Part shown: piece after piece, positions 50,816-60,378 of the stretch
Layout of the letters: each line of letters opens with the position of its first letter
Position numbering within the stretch: the stretch's first letter is position 1
Origin: Chloroflexota bacterium
GTDB lineage: Bacteria; Chloroflexota; UBA11872
Reading direction: 5' to 3'
Length of the DNA stretch: 64,000 nucleotides
Assembly (NCBI GenBank): GCA_022821905.1
Contig: JAJECS010000025.1
Span: 135,089-199,088, forward strand
Translations under genes and position numbers: made by a program
Notes under the pieces: model-generated
Told to the model about the DNA's origin: nothing
The model's database searches: none
What the model saw: only the letters and a program-made list of their open reading frames with translations

Positions 50816-51895
50816 CTACTCCGAGGCCGGCGCCTCGTTGCCCCACTCGTAGGACGGCACGCGCACGTTGCGCTCCTGCAGCGGCAGCGCCACACGCGCG
50901 CCGCCCTGGAGATGCGACTCGTGGAAGGCGAAGCCGAGCTCGGTCACCAGGCGCGCGCGGTCCAGCCCGCAGATCGAGGGCCGGCCGTCGCGAATCGCGG
51001 CCACAAGGTCCCCGACGGCCACGCGGCCCGCATCGGCCAGACCGCCTCGGTCGGGCAGCTCCAGCGGCTCGGCCGCCAGGCCCTCACGACCCATATAGCC
51101 GAACCCCTCGCGCACGCGCCACACCAGGGCGTCGCTGGCGTCGTTGGTCACCAGCAGCCGACCTTCGGTCCCCAGGACTTCGTAGGCGTGACTCGGCGCG
51201 CCGTCCCGCATGACGTGCGCAAACTTGCCGTCGCCCCAGCCGAACATGCCACGGCCCGGCGGGTCCAGCCGGTCCCGATGATCCGCCGGTAAACCGGACA
51301 GATCGTTCACATAGCCGGCGGCCCAGGTTGGCTCCGGATGCCCCGCGAGCGTGAGCATCACGTCCAGCCAGTGGCAGCCGTGATTGAGCAGTTGCGCCAG
51401 GCCAAACCCGAACACCGCCTGAACCTCGCCGATCAGTCCGTCCGCCAGCAGCTTGGCCAGGTGCACGTAAGGCGGCCACCAGGCGCGGTCCAGGCCATAG
51501 ACCACGCCCACGCCGTGGCTCTCGCACGCGTTGACGATGCGATCGACCTCGTCCATCGTCGTGCACAGCGGCTTCTCGAAGAACACGCCGCGCGCTCCGG
51601 CGGCCACGGCCTGCTCGCATTGATCCGCGTGCATGGTCTGCCGCGTGGCGATGCAAACGATGTCGGGATCGACCGCTTCCAGCATGCGCGGGTAGTCGTC
51701 GAAATCGGGGATGTGGTCGCCCCAGACCGCCTTGAACGCTTGGCGCGTCTCGTCGCCGTAGTCGAACACGCCCACGATCTCGGTGTTGGGCACCGCGTCG
51801 AACGCTGCCGCCCAGTTGTGGCTCTGTCCAATGCGATCGAGCATGCGGTGGCAGCCGGCAATCGCCACCCGCAGCGGACGACCCGAGGCACTCAT
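50816..51895 (-). CDS. Gfo/Idh/MocA-family oxidoreductase
   Basis: 359 residues. Rossmann start LRVAIAGCHRMLD differs from the usual GxGxxG (GCHRML), a notable deviation of the nucleotide loop. FFEKPLCTTMDE supplies the EKP motif, and LLNHGCHWLDVMLTLAG the substrate domain. It overlaps the GNAT gene by 4 bases (ATGA). Sugar dehydrogenase role is a family inference. Confidence 0.85.
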   Translation of the reverse strand: MSASGRPLRVAIAGCHRMLDRIGQSHNWAAAFDAVPNTEIVGVFDYGDETRQAFKAVWGDHIPDFDDYPRMLEAVDPDIVCIATRQTMHADQCEQAVAAGARGVFFEKPLCTTMDEVDRIVNACESHGVGVVYGLDRAWWPPYVHLAKLLADGLIGEVQAVFGFGLAQLLNHGCHWLDVMLTLAGHPEPTWAAGYVNDLSGLPADHRDRLDPPGRGMFGWGDGKFAHVMRDGAPSHAYEVLGTEGRLLVTNDASDALVWRVREGFGYMGREGLAAEPLELPDRGGLADAGRVAVGDLVAAIRDGRPSICGLDRARLVTELGFAFHESHLQGGARVALPLQERNVRVPSYEWGNEAPASE

Positions 51896-52728
51896 CCGGG
51901 AGCCGCCTGATCTTCCTTGGGCTTGATGTCGTGGTTCATGGCCCATTCGGGGTAGTACTGGCGCATTTCGGCGCCGGGAGCCGGCGCCCCCAGCGGCTGC
52001 GGCGGCATGCGGAACGGCCCGGGCACCGCGATCATCTCGCTCCAGACGTGGACTAGTCCCAGCGCGTGTGAGAGCCGCGACGAGGGCACGTTCCAGGTCG
52101 AGGTCGTCCACCACACCAGCTTGCCCTGCTCCAGGATCCAGCGCCCCGCCGCCGCCGCCACGGCCCGTCCCATGCCGCGCAGTTGCTGGTCGGGCGCCGA
52201 GTCGATGCCGATTTCGAGCAGCTCGTCGCTCTCAACGCGAATCGCCGCCAACGAGACTAGCTGGCCCTCGTTGAAGATGCCGAATCCCCCGATCGCCTCG
52301 TCCACGAAGCAGTGCCAGTAGACCTTGGGATCGGCCAACGATCGAATCTCCTCGCTGCTGAGATAGACCGGACGCGGGTCGTCCGCTTGGCAAAAGCTCT
52401 CCTCGTCGGCCGCCATGCAGAAGTAGGGCCCCCAGCCGGTGAGTCCGTGGGGAAGCGTGGCGCGGCTGATCTCGTAGGCGCCGTAGATCGAAAAGAGCAG
52501 GTCGTACGTCAGGCCGCCAACGGCTGCTTCCAGTGCCGGCGCCCAGTCTGGTCGGACCGTCACCACGCCGCGGCCGCCGAGCCCCACGGCCAACACCGGG
52601 GGATCGAGCTTCAGGCGGGCGTCCAGCGCAACGACCGGCACTTCGGGCGTCGCCAGCGCCTCCGGCGATGCCCCCAGCCGCCCTTCCAGCCAGGGCATCA
52701 GGCGGCGGCGCAATCGCTCAACGGCCAT
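51892..52728 (-). CDS. GNAT-family N-acetyltransferase-like protein
   Basis: 278 residues. The C-terminal acetyl-CoA site reads GIDSAPDQQLRGMGRAVAAA (a Q/RxxGxG/A loop), then VWWTTSTWNVPSSRLSHALG, the beta-bulge region. The N-terminal half (AVGLGGRGVVTVRPDWAPAL) is longer than in simple GNATs. Translationally coupled to the Gfo/Idh/MocA gene. Substrate unknown. Confidence 0.75.
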   Translation of the reverse strand: MAVERLRRRLMPWLEGRLGASPEALATPEVPVVALDARLKLDPPVLAVGLGGRGVVTVRPDWAPALEAAVGGLTYDLLFSIYGAYEISRATLPHGLTGWGPYFCMAADEESFCQADDPRPVYLSSEEIRSLADPKVYWHCFVDEAIGGFGIFNEGQLVSLAAIRVESDELLEIGIDSAPDQQLRGMGRAVAAAAGRWILEQGKLVWWTTSTWNVPSSRLSHALGLVHVWSEMIAVPGPFRMPPQPLGAPAPGAEMRQYYPEWAMNHDIKPKEDQAAPG

Positions 52729-52878
52729 CGAAGCGGTCCCCCCGACGTCAACGGATCCTTGCCGCGGAGCGATTCGCCCCGCGGCCCACATTCACGCCGG
52801 GATCGTAGCAGCCATTTGCGACCGCGCCCCTGATCGCGGTGTAACCTTGCGACAGTCGTCGATGTCCAAGGATCGCCG

Positions 52879-53739
52879 GTGAACTACCAGGGGCCGCAGG
52901 GGCACAACCAGGGGCCGCGGCGGAGCAACCTCAAGTTCTTGCTTCTCGCCGCCGGCATCGTGCTGTTCTTCGTGGCGATCAGCGCCATGATGTTCTGGGG
53001 GGCGGCTACCTGCGGCGAGGCCATGCGGAGGGAAGCGGAAGCTACGCCGGAGGCCACGCCCGCCCTGCCGCCGGCGGGATCGCAAGCCGTCGACGAGGGC
53101 TTCGGTCCGGTGCAGCTCATTGGCGTGCTGCTGCTCGGCGGCGGCCTCTACTACTTCTGGCGCCGCCAGCGGTCGCTCTATGAGTCCATCAAGGCCCGCG
53201 AGGGACCGACGCTCAACACCCGCGTGCGCAGTTCGATCGCCCAGCTCAACGTCTCCCACGAAGGCGAACCGGTGATCGAGGAGCGAATCCGGGGCATCGA
53301 GGAGCTCGGGAAAATCGTGAACGAGTCGCCGCAGGACTACTGGCCGGTGATGGGCGTGCTGAGCCTCTACGTGCGCCAGAACGCTCGGCTCGACGCGGAA
53401 CGCACGGACGATCCCGAGATCGTGCGCCCGGACGTGCAGATGGCCATGGCCACGATCGGGGCTCACCGCCACACGCGGCGTGGCAGCGACCGGCTGGACC
53501 TCTCCGACACGGACCTCCGCGGCGTCCATTTGCCGGGCGCCCACCTCGAGCGCGTGAACCTCTCAGGGGCGCGACTGGACGGCGCCGTGCTGATCAACGT
53601 CCATCTCGGAGAGGCCGACCTCACCGGGGTCAACCTCACGCGCGCGGATCTGCGCGGCGCTCAGGGTCTCACGAGCGCCCAGTTGGACGCGGCCATCACC
53701 GCCAGCTCGACCCAGCTTCCGGAGGACGTAGCGCCTTAG
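52879..53739 (+). CDS. Membrane protein with C-terminal pentapeptide repeats
   Basis: 286 residues. Two hydrophobic segments (about 18-42 and 78-96) flank a short Pro/Ala-rich loop, after which a soluble region carries pentapeptide repeats at about 205-275: LDLSDTDLRGVHL, ERVNLSGARLDGA, ADLTGVNLTRADLRGA. The repeats form a right-handed quadrilateral helix. The overall layout recalls bacterial pentapeptide membrane proteins whose role is unknown. GTG start at 52879. Confidence 0.8.
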   Translation: MNYQGPQGHNQGPRRSNLKFLLLAAGIVLFFVAISAMMFWGAATCGEAMRREAEATPEATPALPPAGSQAVDEGFGPVQLIGVLLLGGGLYYFWRRQRSLYESIKAREGPTLNTRVRSSIAQLNVSHEGEPVIEERIRGIEELGKIVNESPQDYWPVMGVLSLYVRQNARLDAERTDDPEIVRPDVQMAMATIGAHRHTRRGSDRLDLSDTDLRGVHLPGAHLERVNLSGARLDGAVLINVHLGEADLTGVNLTRADLRGAQGLTSAQLDAAITASSTQLPEDVAP

Positions 53740-53854
53740 GAGCCTCCAAAGTTACCTGGGCATTCTCGACGGACGCCACCGAACGTCAACATAGTCAGCG
53801 AACCCCGGGTCGGACAAAGTCTCCTAGGCTCAAGGATTTGTCGTTCGACTCAGT

Positions 53855-55960
53855 CTATTGGGAGTTCTGCTCGATAAAGCTGAGAGTCTCCTCAGCGTCA
53901 AGTGAACGTGTTGTGTTGCCCACCCTGACGTAGAACTCGCGCCCCCTTTGACCCGACATGAATGCCGGTTCAGCCGACCTTGAAGTGTCGACGACACAGA
54001 CCGGCTTCCCATCCACCGAGTCAATCCTACTGACTACATAAGGGCTGTACAGGATTCCTAACCTGTCCACCACGAGCGAATTCAGTTGCTGGAGAAACCG
54101 GTCTTGCGACTCGCCGACGAGACTCAAGTCTCTTTCAATCCCGAATACTTGTCCGCTGTCTTCGACTCCGATCAGCAAAGTGCCGCCTTCCGTATTCATG
54201 AAGGCCACTATCGTCTTGAGAACAGCATCCCTAAGGCCCTTGTTCTGTCGACCAGCTACGACATCCCACTGCAAAGTGCTCTTGAACTCGAGGCCCATTC
54301 CCTCGCCCATGTCAATTAGCTCGCTCAAGGGTCGGGAGTGTGATGGGCCCTCTTCACTGGCTAGATTCTCAAGCATTTGATTTACACCGGTAGCGAGCAA
54401 CTCCCTCCGGACGCGGAGAAAGTCCCGGTATCGTTCCAGCTTCCAAAGTTCACTATCCATCGGTATGAACTGACTCTCGAGGGACCCAGGAAACCTCTCT
54501 TCGACTTCTGGAATATACTCTTCCGGTATTCGGCTTCCGATACTTAAGTTAGTTGGACCGCTCAGAAAGGCTCTATTCGCTATGGCGTTCACCAGTTTCC
54601 GGTCGACATGGCTGTCCGGGCTAAAGCCATTCTTGTAAAGCTCACTCTGGGGGAAGATGTGGTGGCTGTGGATGCCAAACGTGTCGTCCACCGGTGAAGT
54701 CAGCGATAAGCCATTGAACCAGTCCACGGCACGATTGGCCTTTACCAACACGAGACTCATTCGATAGAGCGGGTGCGCGGCACCGCGTCCCTCGAAATCG
54801 TCCGGCAACACCTCCAAGCGGCCGCGTTGGTCTACGATCTGGTTCAACAGGGTCTCCCACGGGGCATCTTCCCTATTCACGACCGTGACATCGTGCTCCA
54901 AACGCGTGTTGGTCTGGCTTGTATATCTTTGATGTACTAGAGCGAGGTAAAGCCAGTGCAAGGCCCGCCGCAGGGATGATTCCGACTGAAACTTGCAGTC
55001 GTGAAGTGTTAAGAATCGAACGATCGGGATAAGCGGGTTAGTTGAGCTCATTTCACGTGTCGAATGAATGTAGGCTCGGCCGGGAAGGACATGGGTTAGA
55101 TAAGCAAGTATATTGGAGAGCTTTGACCACCCATCTTCTAGTCGGACTCGCTCCGCCGAATGAATGTGTTCAAAGAGGGCGTGACCAGTGACCGTACACA
55201 CCAACGCTCGTGTCATAAAGGTCAAGTCATATTCGAATCTCTGTTGTCGCAAATCATCCATTCTGGCCTTCAGAGTCCTTCTGGCCTGAGACCACTTGCC
55301 AGTTATATGAGTGAGGGCGAGTTCAGCTTCAGTCAGCTGAGTTCCCTGGCTGTTGAGTCTGTCGAACACGTCGATCGCGTCGTCGAGAGAGGCTTCGTCA
55401 GGTACGATTTGGACTGGTAGATCTGCGTCCCTGATGTTTCGGAGTTTGCTCAGATGGAGTTCGTATAGTTTCGCCTGCTGAAATGCGGACTCATCCTCGC
55501 CCACTGTTTCTTGGGCAACTCGGAACACATCCACAGCGTCCCCGCGAAAACAGTCAACCACTCGGACCCATCGGGGGTTATCTCTCATTCGTACTGGCTG
55601 AAAGTATTGAAAATCTCCGTCGGATAGGTTATAGAATAGATCCCTAATATCGTTGGTTATATCCTGGCTAAGGTAGTATGGAGGGATTTCTCCCGAAATA
55701 AGCAAATAAAGCGTCGTCAGTCGTTGCTGGCCGTCCAGAATGACCTGGACGGTCCCTAGGCGCTCCGGCATGGTGTCGACGTTCTTGAGCTCCGGCGGTT
55801 CTTGGGTCTTCCAAAAGAGGAGGCCCCCGACCGGGTATTTGCGCGTCAACGAAACCAGAAGCTGCTTTGCCTGTTCCCTTGACCACACGTACTCACGCTG
55901 AAACTCAGGGAGGACGAGATTCTGGTTTCTTATGTCGGAGACGGCTTCGTTGATCTTCAT
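53855..55960 (-). CDS. DUF262-HNH protein fused to an AlbA_2 (Schlafen-like) domain
   Basis: 701 residues. DUF262/ParB-like N terminus with VLPEFQREYVWS and the DGQQR motif at 76-80, an HNH nuclease-like segment HSHHIFPQSE near 431-440, and a C-terminal AlbA_2 domain (EFKSTL at 558-563, FMNTEGGTLLIGVED at 587-601). DUF262 and HNH together recall GmrSD-type enzymes that cut modified DNA; AlbA_2 binds nucleic acid in Schlafen-like proteins. The combination suggests defence. Its base composition is far less GC-rich than the flanks and it sits 4 bp from dxs, as if newly inserted. Confidence 0.85.
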   Translation of the reverse strand: MKINEAVSDIRNQNLVLPEFQREYVWSREQAKQLLVSLTRKYPVGGLLFWKTQEPPELKNVDTMPERLGTVQVILDGQQRLTTLYLLISGEIPPYYLSQDITNDIRDLFYNLSDGDFQYFQPVRMRDNPRWVRVVDCFRGDAVDVFRVAQETVGEDESAFQQAKLYELHLSKLRNIRDADLPVQIVPDEASLDDAIDVFDRLNSQGTQLTEAELALTHITGKWSQARRTLKARMDDLRQQRFEYDLTFMTRALVCTVTGHALFEHIHSAERVRLEDGWSKLSNILAYLTHVLPGRAYIHSTREMSSTNPLIPIVRFLTLHDCKFQSESSLRRALHWLYLALVHQRYTSQTNTRLEHDVTVVNREDAPWETLLNQIVDQRGRLEVLPDDFEGRGAAHPLYRMSLVLVKANRAVDWFNGLSLTSPVDDTFGIHSHHIFPQSELYKNGFSPDSHVDRKLVNAIANRAFLSGPTNLSIGSRIPEEYIPEVEERFPGSLESQFIPMDSELWKLERYRDFLRVRRELLATGVNQMLENLASEEGPSHSRPLSELIDMGEGMGLEFKSTLQWDVVAGRQNKGLRDAVLKTIVAFMNTEGGTLLIGVEDSGQVFGIERDLSLVGESQDRFLQQLNSLVVDRLGILYSPYVVSRIDSVDGKPVCVVDTSRSAEPAFMSGQRGREFYVRVGNTTRSLDAEETLSFIEQNSQ

Positions 55961-55964
55961 CGCC

Positions 55965-57851
55965 CTAGGACGTCGTGGTCCGCCCTTCGGCCGTCATCGG
56001 CCAGTCGGCCGTGGATGACTCCTCGCCCATGCGCTGATCCACCAGCCCACGCGCCGCGTCCACGATGCCGTCGACGCTCAGCCCATGCGCCGCGCGCAGG
56101 CTGTCCGCGGGTCCATGATCCAGGAAGCGATCCGGCAGGCCCAGACGGCTCACCGTGATATCGCGCCGGCCGTGGTCGGCCAGCAACTCGAGCACGGAGC
56201 TGCCGAAGCCGCCCATGCGGTTATGGTCCTCGATCGTCACCACGCGTCCGGTCCGCTCGGCGGCTTCCACGATCAGTGGCGCGTCAAGCGGCTTGACAAA
56301 GCGCGCATTGACGACCGCGGCCTGAATGCCGTGGTCGGCGGCCAGGATTCCCGCGGCTTGCAGCGCCGGATGCACGCCCCACCCGATCGGCAGCAGGGCG
56401 ATGTCGTCGCCTTGGCGGAGCACCTCGCCGCGGCCGATGGGCAGTTGGCGCAGGGGCTCGTCGCAGGGCACCCCGCGGCCCGCCCCGCGCGAATACCGAA
56501 TCGCGAATGGCCGATCCGATGCGATGGCGGTCGCCAGCAGGTGCCGCAGCTCGTTTTCGTCCTTGGGCGCCGCTACCACGAGATTGGGAATGGCTCGCAG
56601 ATAGGCCAGATCGAGCACCCCGTGATGGGTGCGACCGTCGTCACCCACGATGCCGGCGCGATCGACGCCCAGCACGATTGGCAACTCCTGAATCGCGATG
56701 TCGTGCACGATCTGGTCGAAGGCGCGCTGCAGGAAGGTGGAGTAGATGCACACAACCGGCCGCAGACCCTGGGTGGCCAGGCCGGCGGCCAGCGCCAGGG
56801 CGTGACTTTCGGCGATGCCCACGTCGTGCACGCGTCCCGGCAGCGCCTCTTGCAGGTCGGCGAGCGCGGTGCCTTCGAGCATGGCCGCGCTCACCGCGAC
56901 GATTCGCGGGTCATCGAGCGCCAGCTCGGCCAGGGTTCGTGCCAAGACTTTGCTGTAGCTCGGCGCGGCGCTGGCTCCGACCGCCTGAGCCGTGCCCGGC
57001 TGATGCAGCGTCACAGGATCGACTTCCGCCTCTGGCAGGCCGCGTCCCTTTTGCGTGAACACATGCACGGCAACCGGCCGGCGGCGCTCCTTTGCTTCGT
57101 GCAACACCTCTTCAAGGCTGCCGAGGTCGTGGCCGTCCATGGGACCCAGGTAGTCGAAGCCAAACGCCGCAAAGAACTCCTGGGCGGAGCCCGAAGGCGA
57201 GGTGGGCGCGGTTTCGCGCTGGGCCGGAGTGAAGCGGCTGTCAGGTGCGGGCGGCGTCCAGTCATAGTGCCGACCCTGGCCCAGGTTGCGGCCCAGCGCC
57301 CCGACATTGGGCGAGATCGACATGCCGTTGTCATTCAAAATGAGCACCAGCGGCAGGCCGAGATCGCCCGCATGGTTGAGCGCCTCGAAGACGACCCCGG
57401 AGGTGAAGGCGCCGTCGCCGATCACCGTGACGACCGAGGCGTCGTCGCCGTGGACCCGGCTGGCCAGGGCCACACCCGCGCCGGCCGACACGCCCGTGCC
57501 CGCGTGCCCGGCGCCCATGACGTCGTGCGGGCTCTCCTCGCGCGCCGCAAACCCCGAAAGGCCGCCCGGTTGGCGTAAGGTCTTGAAGTCGTCGGCGCGT
57601 CCGGTGACAAGCTTATGCGCGTAGGCTTGGTTGCTCGTGTCCCAGATAATCGGGTCCCGGGGGCTCTCGAAGACCCGGTGGAGGGCCAGCGTCAACTCGA
57701 CCACGCCGAGATTCGAGGCGAGATGACCGCCGTTGGCCTGAACCGTGTCGATGATCTCGGCGCGAATCTCGTCGGCCAGCGTCGCCAGCTCGTCGGCGGC
57801 AAGCTGGCGCAAATCGGCCGGCTCACGAATGCGATCGAGAACTCGGTTCAC
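55965..57851 (-). CDS. dxs: 1-deoxy-D-xylulose-5-phosphate synthase
   Basis: First enzyme of the MEP isoprenoid pathway, thiamine-dependent. 628 residues from the GTG at 57851, which has GAGGGGG nearby; a frame to the left starting with a TTG is longer by 9 codons. GDGAFTSGVVFEALN with ILNDN binds the cofactor metal, and DRAGIVGDDGRTHHGVLD is the signature of the second half. IVTIEDHNRMGGFGS-like C-terminal block is present. It is divergent from a dehydrogenase operon at 57899. Its products could feed the polyprenyl chain used by the UbiA homologue. Confidence 0.96.
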   Translation of the reverse strand: MNRVLDRIREPADLRQLAADELATLADEIRAEIIDTVQANGGHLASNLGVVELTLALHRVFESPRDPIIWDTSNQAYAHKLVTGRADDFKTLRQPGGLSGFAAREESPHDVMGAGHAGTGVSAGAGVALASRVHGDDASVVTVIGDGAFTSGVVFEALNHAGDLGLPLVLILNDNGMSISPNVGALGRNLGQGRHYDWTPPAPDSRFTPAQRETAPTSPSGSAQEFFAAFGFDYLGPMDGHDLGSLEEVLHEAKERRRPVAVHVFTQKGRGLPEAEVDPVTLHQPGTAQAVGASAAPSYSKVLARTLAELALDDPRIVAVSAAMLEGTALADLQEALPGRVHDVGIAESHALALAAGLATQGLRPVVCIYSTFLQRAFDQIVHDIAIQELPIVLGVDRAGIVGDDGRTHHGVLDLAYLRAIPNLVVAAPKDENELRHLLATAIASDRPFAIRYSRGAGRGVPCDEPLRQLPIGRGEVLRQGDDIALLPIGWGVHPALQAAGILAADHGIQAAVVNARFVKPLDAPLIVEAAERTGRVVTIEDHNRMGGFGSSVLELLADHGRRDITVSRLGLPDRFLDHGPADSLRAAHGLSVDGIVDAARGLVDQRMGEESSTADWPMTAEGRTTTS

Positions 57852-57898
57852 AATGCCCCCTCGGCCAAGACCGGCCAACTCCCGATGGTGCCTGCTTT

Positions 57899-58918
57899 AT
57901 GACCAACGTGCAAAACCGTGAACGCCGTCGCCCGCGGGTGCTCAGCCTGGTCGAGTTGGCCGGCCCGGCAGTGGACCGCCTGCGGCGTGTGGCGGACCTC
58001 ACGCTGCGCCCGTGGACCGAGACCCACGAGCTGGTGGACCCGATCGAGCTTGCGGCGGAGATCGAGCAGCACGGCTATGGCGCCCTGTTCATCGAGGCGG
58101 ACTTCGTACTGGAGGAAACGTTCACAAACGCGCCGACGTTGCGGTTCGTCGGGGTGTGCCGCGTTGACCATAGGCACGTGGACCTTGACGCGGCCGCGGC
58201 TGCCGGCGTGGTCGTCGCCAATACCCCGGGTCGCAACTCACAGGCGGTTGCCGAGCTCACGCTGACGCTCATGCTCAACCTGATGCGCCCGGTGATCGAG
58301 GCCTCTCACTTCGTTGGGGAAGGCGCCTGGGCCGATCCCACCGCCGGATACTTCGAGTTTCGGGGCACCGAACTCTGCGACCAGACCATTGGGATCATTG
58401 GCCTCGGCGCCATTGGGCGGCGCACGGCCGCGTTGCTGCGGCCCTTTGGTTGCCGGATTCTGGCCAGCGATCCGGCGGTCACGCCGGAAGAAATGCAGGC
58501 GCTCGGCTGCACCGCCGCATCGCTCGATGATCTGCTCGCCGCCTCAACCCTGGTCGCGGTGCACTGCCCGGCGCTCCCACAGACGCAGGGCCTCATCGAC
58601 GCCGCCGCCCTGGCCAAGCTGCCGGCCGGGGCGCGCCTGGTCGCCACCACCGGCGAGGGGGTGGTGGATACCATGGCACTGGCCGCCGCTCTCGCGGGCG
58701 GCCGGCTTGCCGGCGCCGCCCTGGACGTGTTCGAGACGCATCCGCTGCCCCCCGATCACCCGCTGCTTTCGGCGCCGAATGTGATCCTCCTGCCGCACAT
58801 CGGCGGCGCGACGGATGTCACCATTGCGCGGCACTCGGACATGATCGTGGACGACTATCTGCGCTTCCTGGCCGGTGAGCCGCTCCGCCATCCGGTTCCG
58901 CCGGACGTGCCTTCATGA
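57899..58918 (+). CDS. D-2-hydroxyacid dehydrogenase family protein
   Basis: 339 residues. Rossmann motif GIIGLGAIGRRTA near 170, CRVDHRHVDLDAA, and the C-terminal LLPHIGGATDVT with the catalytic His. At the usual Arg/Glu site, ATTGEGVVDTMAL replaces the common NxxRGxxxxxxAL, so the catalytic Arg is missing there, which is unusual. First gene of a rightward operon with the kinase and aldolase; the ATG lies 48 nt from the dxs start. Confidence 0.82.
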   Translation: MTNVQNRERRRPRVLSLVELAGPAVDRLRRVADLTLRPWTETHELVDPIELAAEIEQHGYGALFIEADFVLEETFTNAPTLRFVGVCRVDHRHVDLDAAAAAGVVVANTPGRNSQAVAELTLTLMLNLMRPVIEASHFVGEGAWADPTAGYFEFRGTELCDQTIGIIGLGAIGRRTAALLRPFGCRILASDPAVTPEEMQALGCTAASLDDLLAASTLVAVHCPALPQTQGLIDAAALAKLPAGARLVATTGEGVVDTMALAAALAGGRLAGAALDVFETHPLPPDHPLLSAPNVILLPHIGGATDVTIARHSDMIVDDYLRFLAGEPLRHPVPPDVPS

Positions 58919-60378
58919 CGAGTGCGGCCGCCCATCTCGGCGTCGACATCGGCTCGTCGGGAACGCGGGTGGTGGCGCTTGATTCGACGGGCAAGATTCG
59001 CGCCGTTGCCCGGCGGGCGCGGCCGCGAAAGCCCATGGTCATCACCGACCTCGAGCGACACCTCGACATCGAGCGCATTTGGTCCGAGGTGGAGTCGTGT
59101 CTGGCTGAAGTCGCCGCTCAATGCGGCGAGGTCCGCTCGCTCGGGGTGTGCGCCCTGCGCCAGACGCTGGTCCTACTGGACGACGAGGACGCGGTGCTCT
59201 TCGCCTCGGGCAACGACGACCTGCGAGCGTCGCTGTACGGCGCCGCCGTCGACGCCGCCCACGGGGACGCGCTGATGCGGCAGGCGGGCCGCGCGCTTTC
59301 CGTGATCTGTTGGCCGGGCAAGCTCGCCTGGCTCGCGGCCGAAGCGCCCGAGGTCACGGCGGAAGCCCGCGCATTGACGACGCTGGAAGGCTGGATCGTC
59401 CGGCGACTCACTGGCGCTGAGTCACTCGGATCGGTGAGCGCCGGCGAGACCGGCGCGCGGTCGATCCCCGGGCAGCGCTGGCTGGAGTCCGTGTTGCCGG
59501 AATGGACCCGATCGCTGCTCCCGCCGGTCGCGGGCGACGCGGCGACCGCGCGGCTCTCGGCCGGGCGCGCCCGGCACCTCGGGCTTCCCAAGGGTCTGCC
59601 CGTGGCGATGGGCGTGCCGGACACGCATTCGGCTGAGCTGGGCTCGCGGAGATCCGATCTGTCCGACGGCGACTGCGTGACCGCCGGCTGGAGCCTCACG
59701 ACCCTCCGGCCCCAGGCGGCCTGGGACGCCGAGGCCGCCGCGTGGCGCGGCCGGCGCCTCGGCGGCGGCTGCCTGGCCGAGAGCAACGCCGGCGACGTGG
59801 CCAGCGGGTATGCCTGGCTCGGCCAGGGCGGCGAGGGCGAGTTGACCGACCTGGCGAGCCCGACCGACTCCGCCGCCGAGCGCGGGATCTTCGCCACGAC
59901 CGGCGCTCGCGTCATGGACGCGGCGACCGCGGGTCTCGGGGCCGCCGGCGTGGTGTCGCCCCTTCCCTTTGCCGACGGCGTGCCCACGCGTGAGCTGCTG
60001 GCCACGGCGGTGCTGGAAGACATTGCCTTTGCCGTGCGGGGCAACCGCGAGCGCCTGCCGCCGCCAATCGTGGACGACGCGCCGGTGCGCTTGACCGGCG
60101 GATTCGCCGCTGCTTCCGCCGCCGGACCGATTCTGGCCAATGTGCTCGGTACTCCGGTGGCGGCATTCCCCGGCCTTCCGGTCGCGGCCATCGGCGCGGC
60201 AATGTGCGGGGCGGCCGCCGCCGGTGATCTCACGCTGGACGAGGCCGCGGCCCAGCTGGCGCCCGCGCCGCGGCTGCACCAACCGGACCCGTCGTCCGCA
60301 CGCGCGTACGATGGTCACTACGCGTGTTGGATGGACCTGCGAAGCCGGTTGGAGGCTTTTGTGCAAGAGACGCTATGA
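58915..60378 (+). CDS. FGGY-family carbohydrate kinase
   Basis: 487 residues, ATP-dependent sugar kinase. GVDIGSSGTRVVAL at the start is the ATPase phosphate loop, DTHSAELGSR lies in the sugar site, and LTGGFAAASAAGPILA is the second-domain nucleotide motif. Overlaps the dehydrogenase by 4 bases (ATGA), and is itself overlapped by the aldolase. Which sugar it phosphorylates is unknown; the neighbours suggest a ketose or sugar acid that is later split. Confidence 0.88.
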   Translation: MTSAAAHLGVDIGSSGTRVVALDSTGKIRAVARRARPRKPMVITDLERHLDIERIWSEVESCLAEVAAQCGEVRSLGVCALRQTLVLLDDEDAVLFASGNDDLRASLYGAAVDAAHGDALMRQAGRALSVICWPGKLAWLAAEAPEVTAEARALTTLEGWIVRRLTGAESLGSVSAGETGARSIPGQRWLESVLPEWTRSLLPPVAGDAATARLSAGRARHLGLPKGLPVAMGVPDTHSAELGSRRSDLSDGDCVTAGWSLTTLRPQAAWDAEAAAWRGRRLGGGCLAESNAGDVASGYAWLGQGGEGELTDLASPTDSAAERGIFATTGARVMDAATAGLGAAGVVSPLPFADGVPTRELLATAVLEDIAFAVRGNRERLPPPIVDDAPVRLTGGFAAASAAGPILANVLGTPVAAFPGLPVAAIGAAMCGAAAAGDLTLDEAAAQLAPAPRLHQPDPSSARAYDGHYACWMDLRSRLEAFVQETL

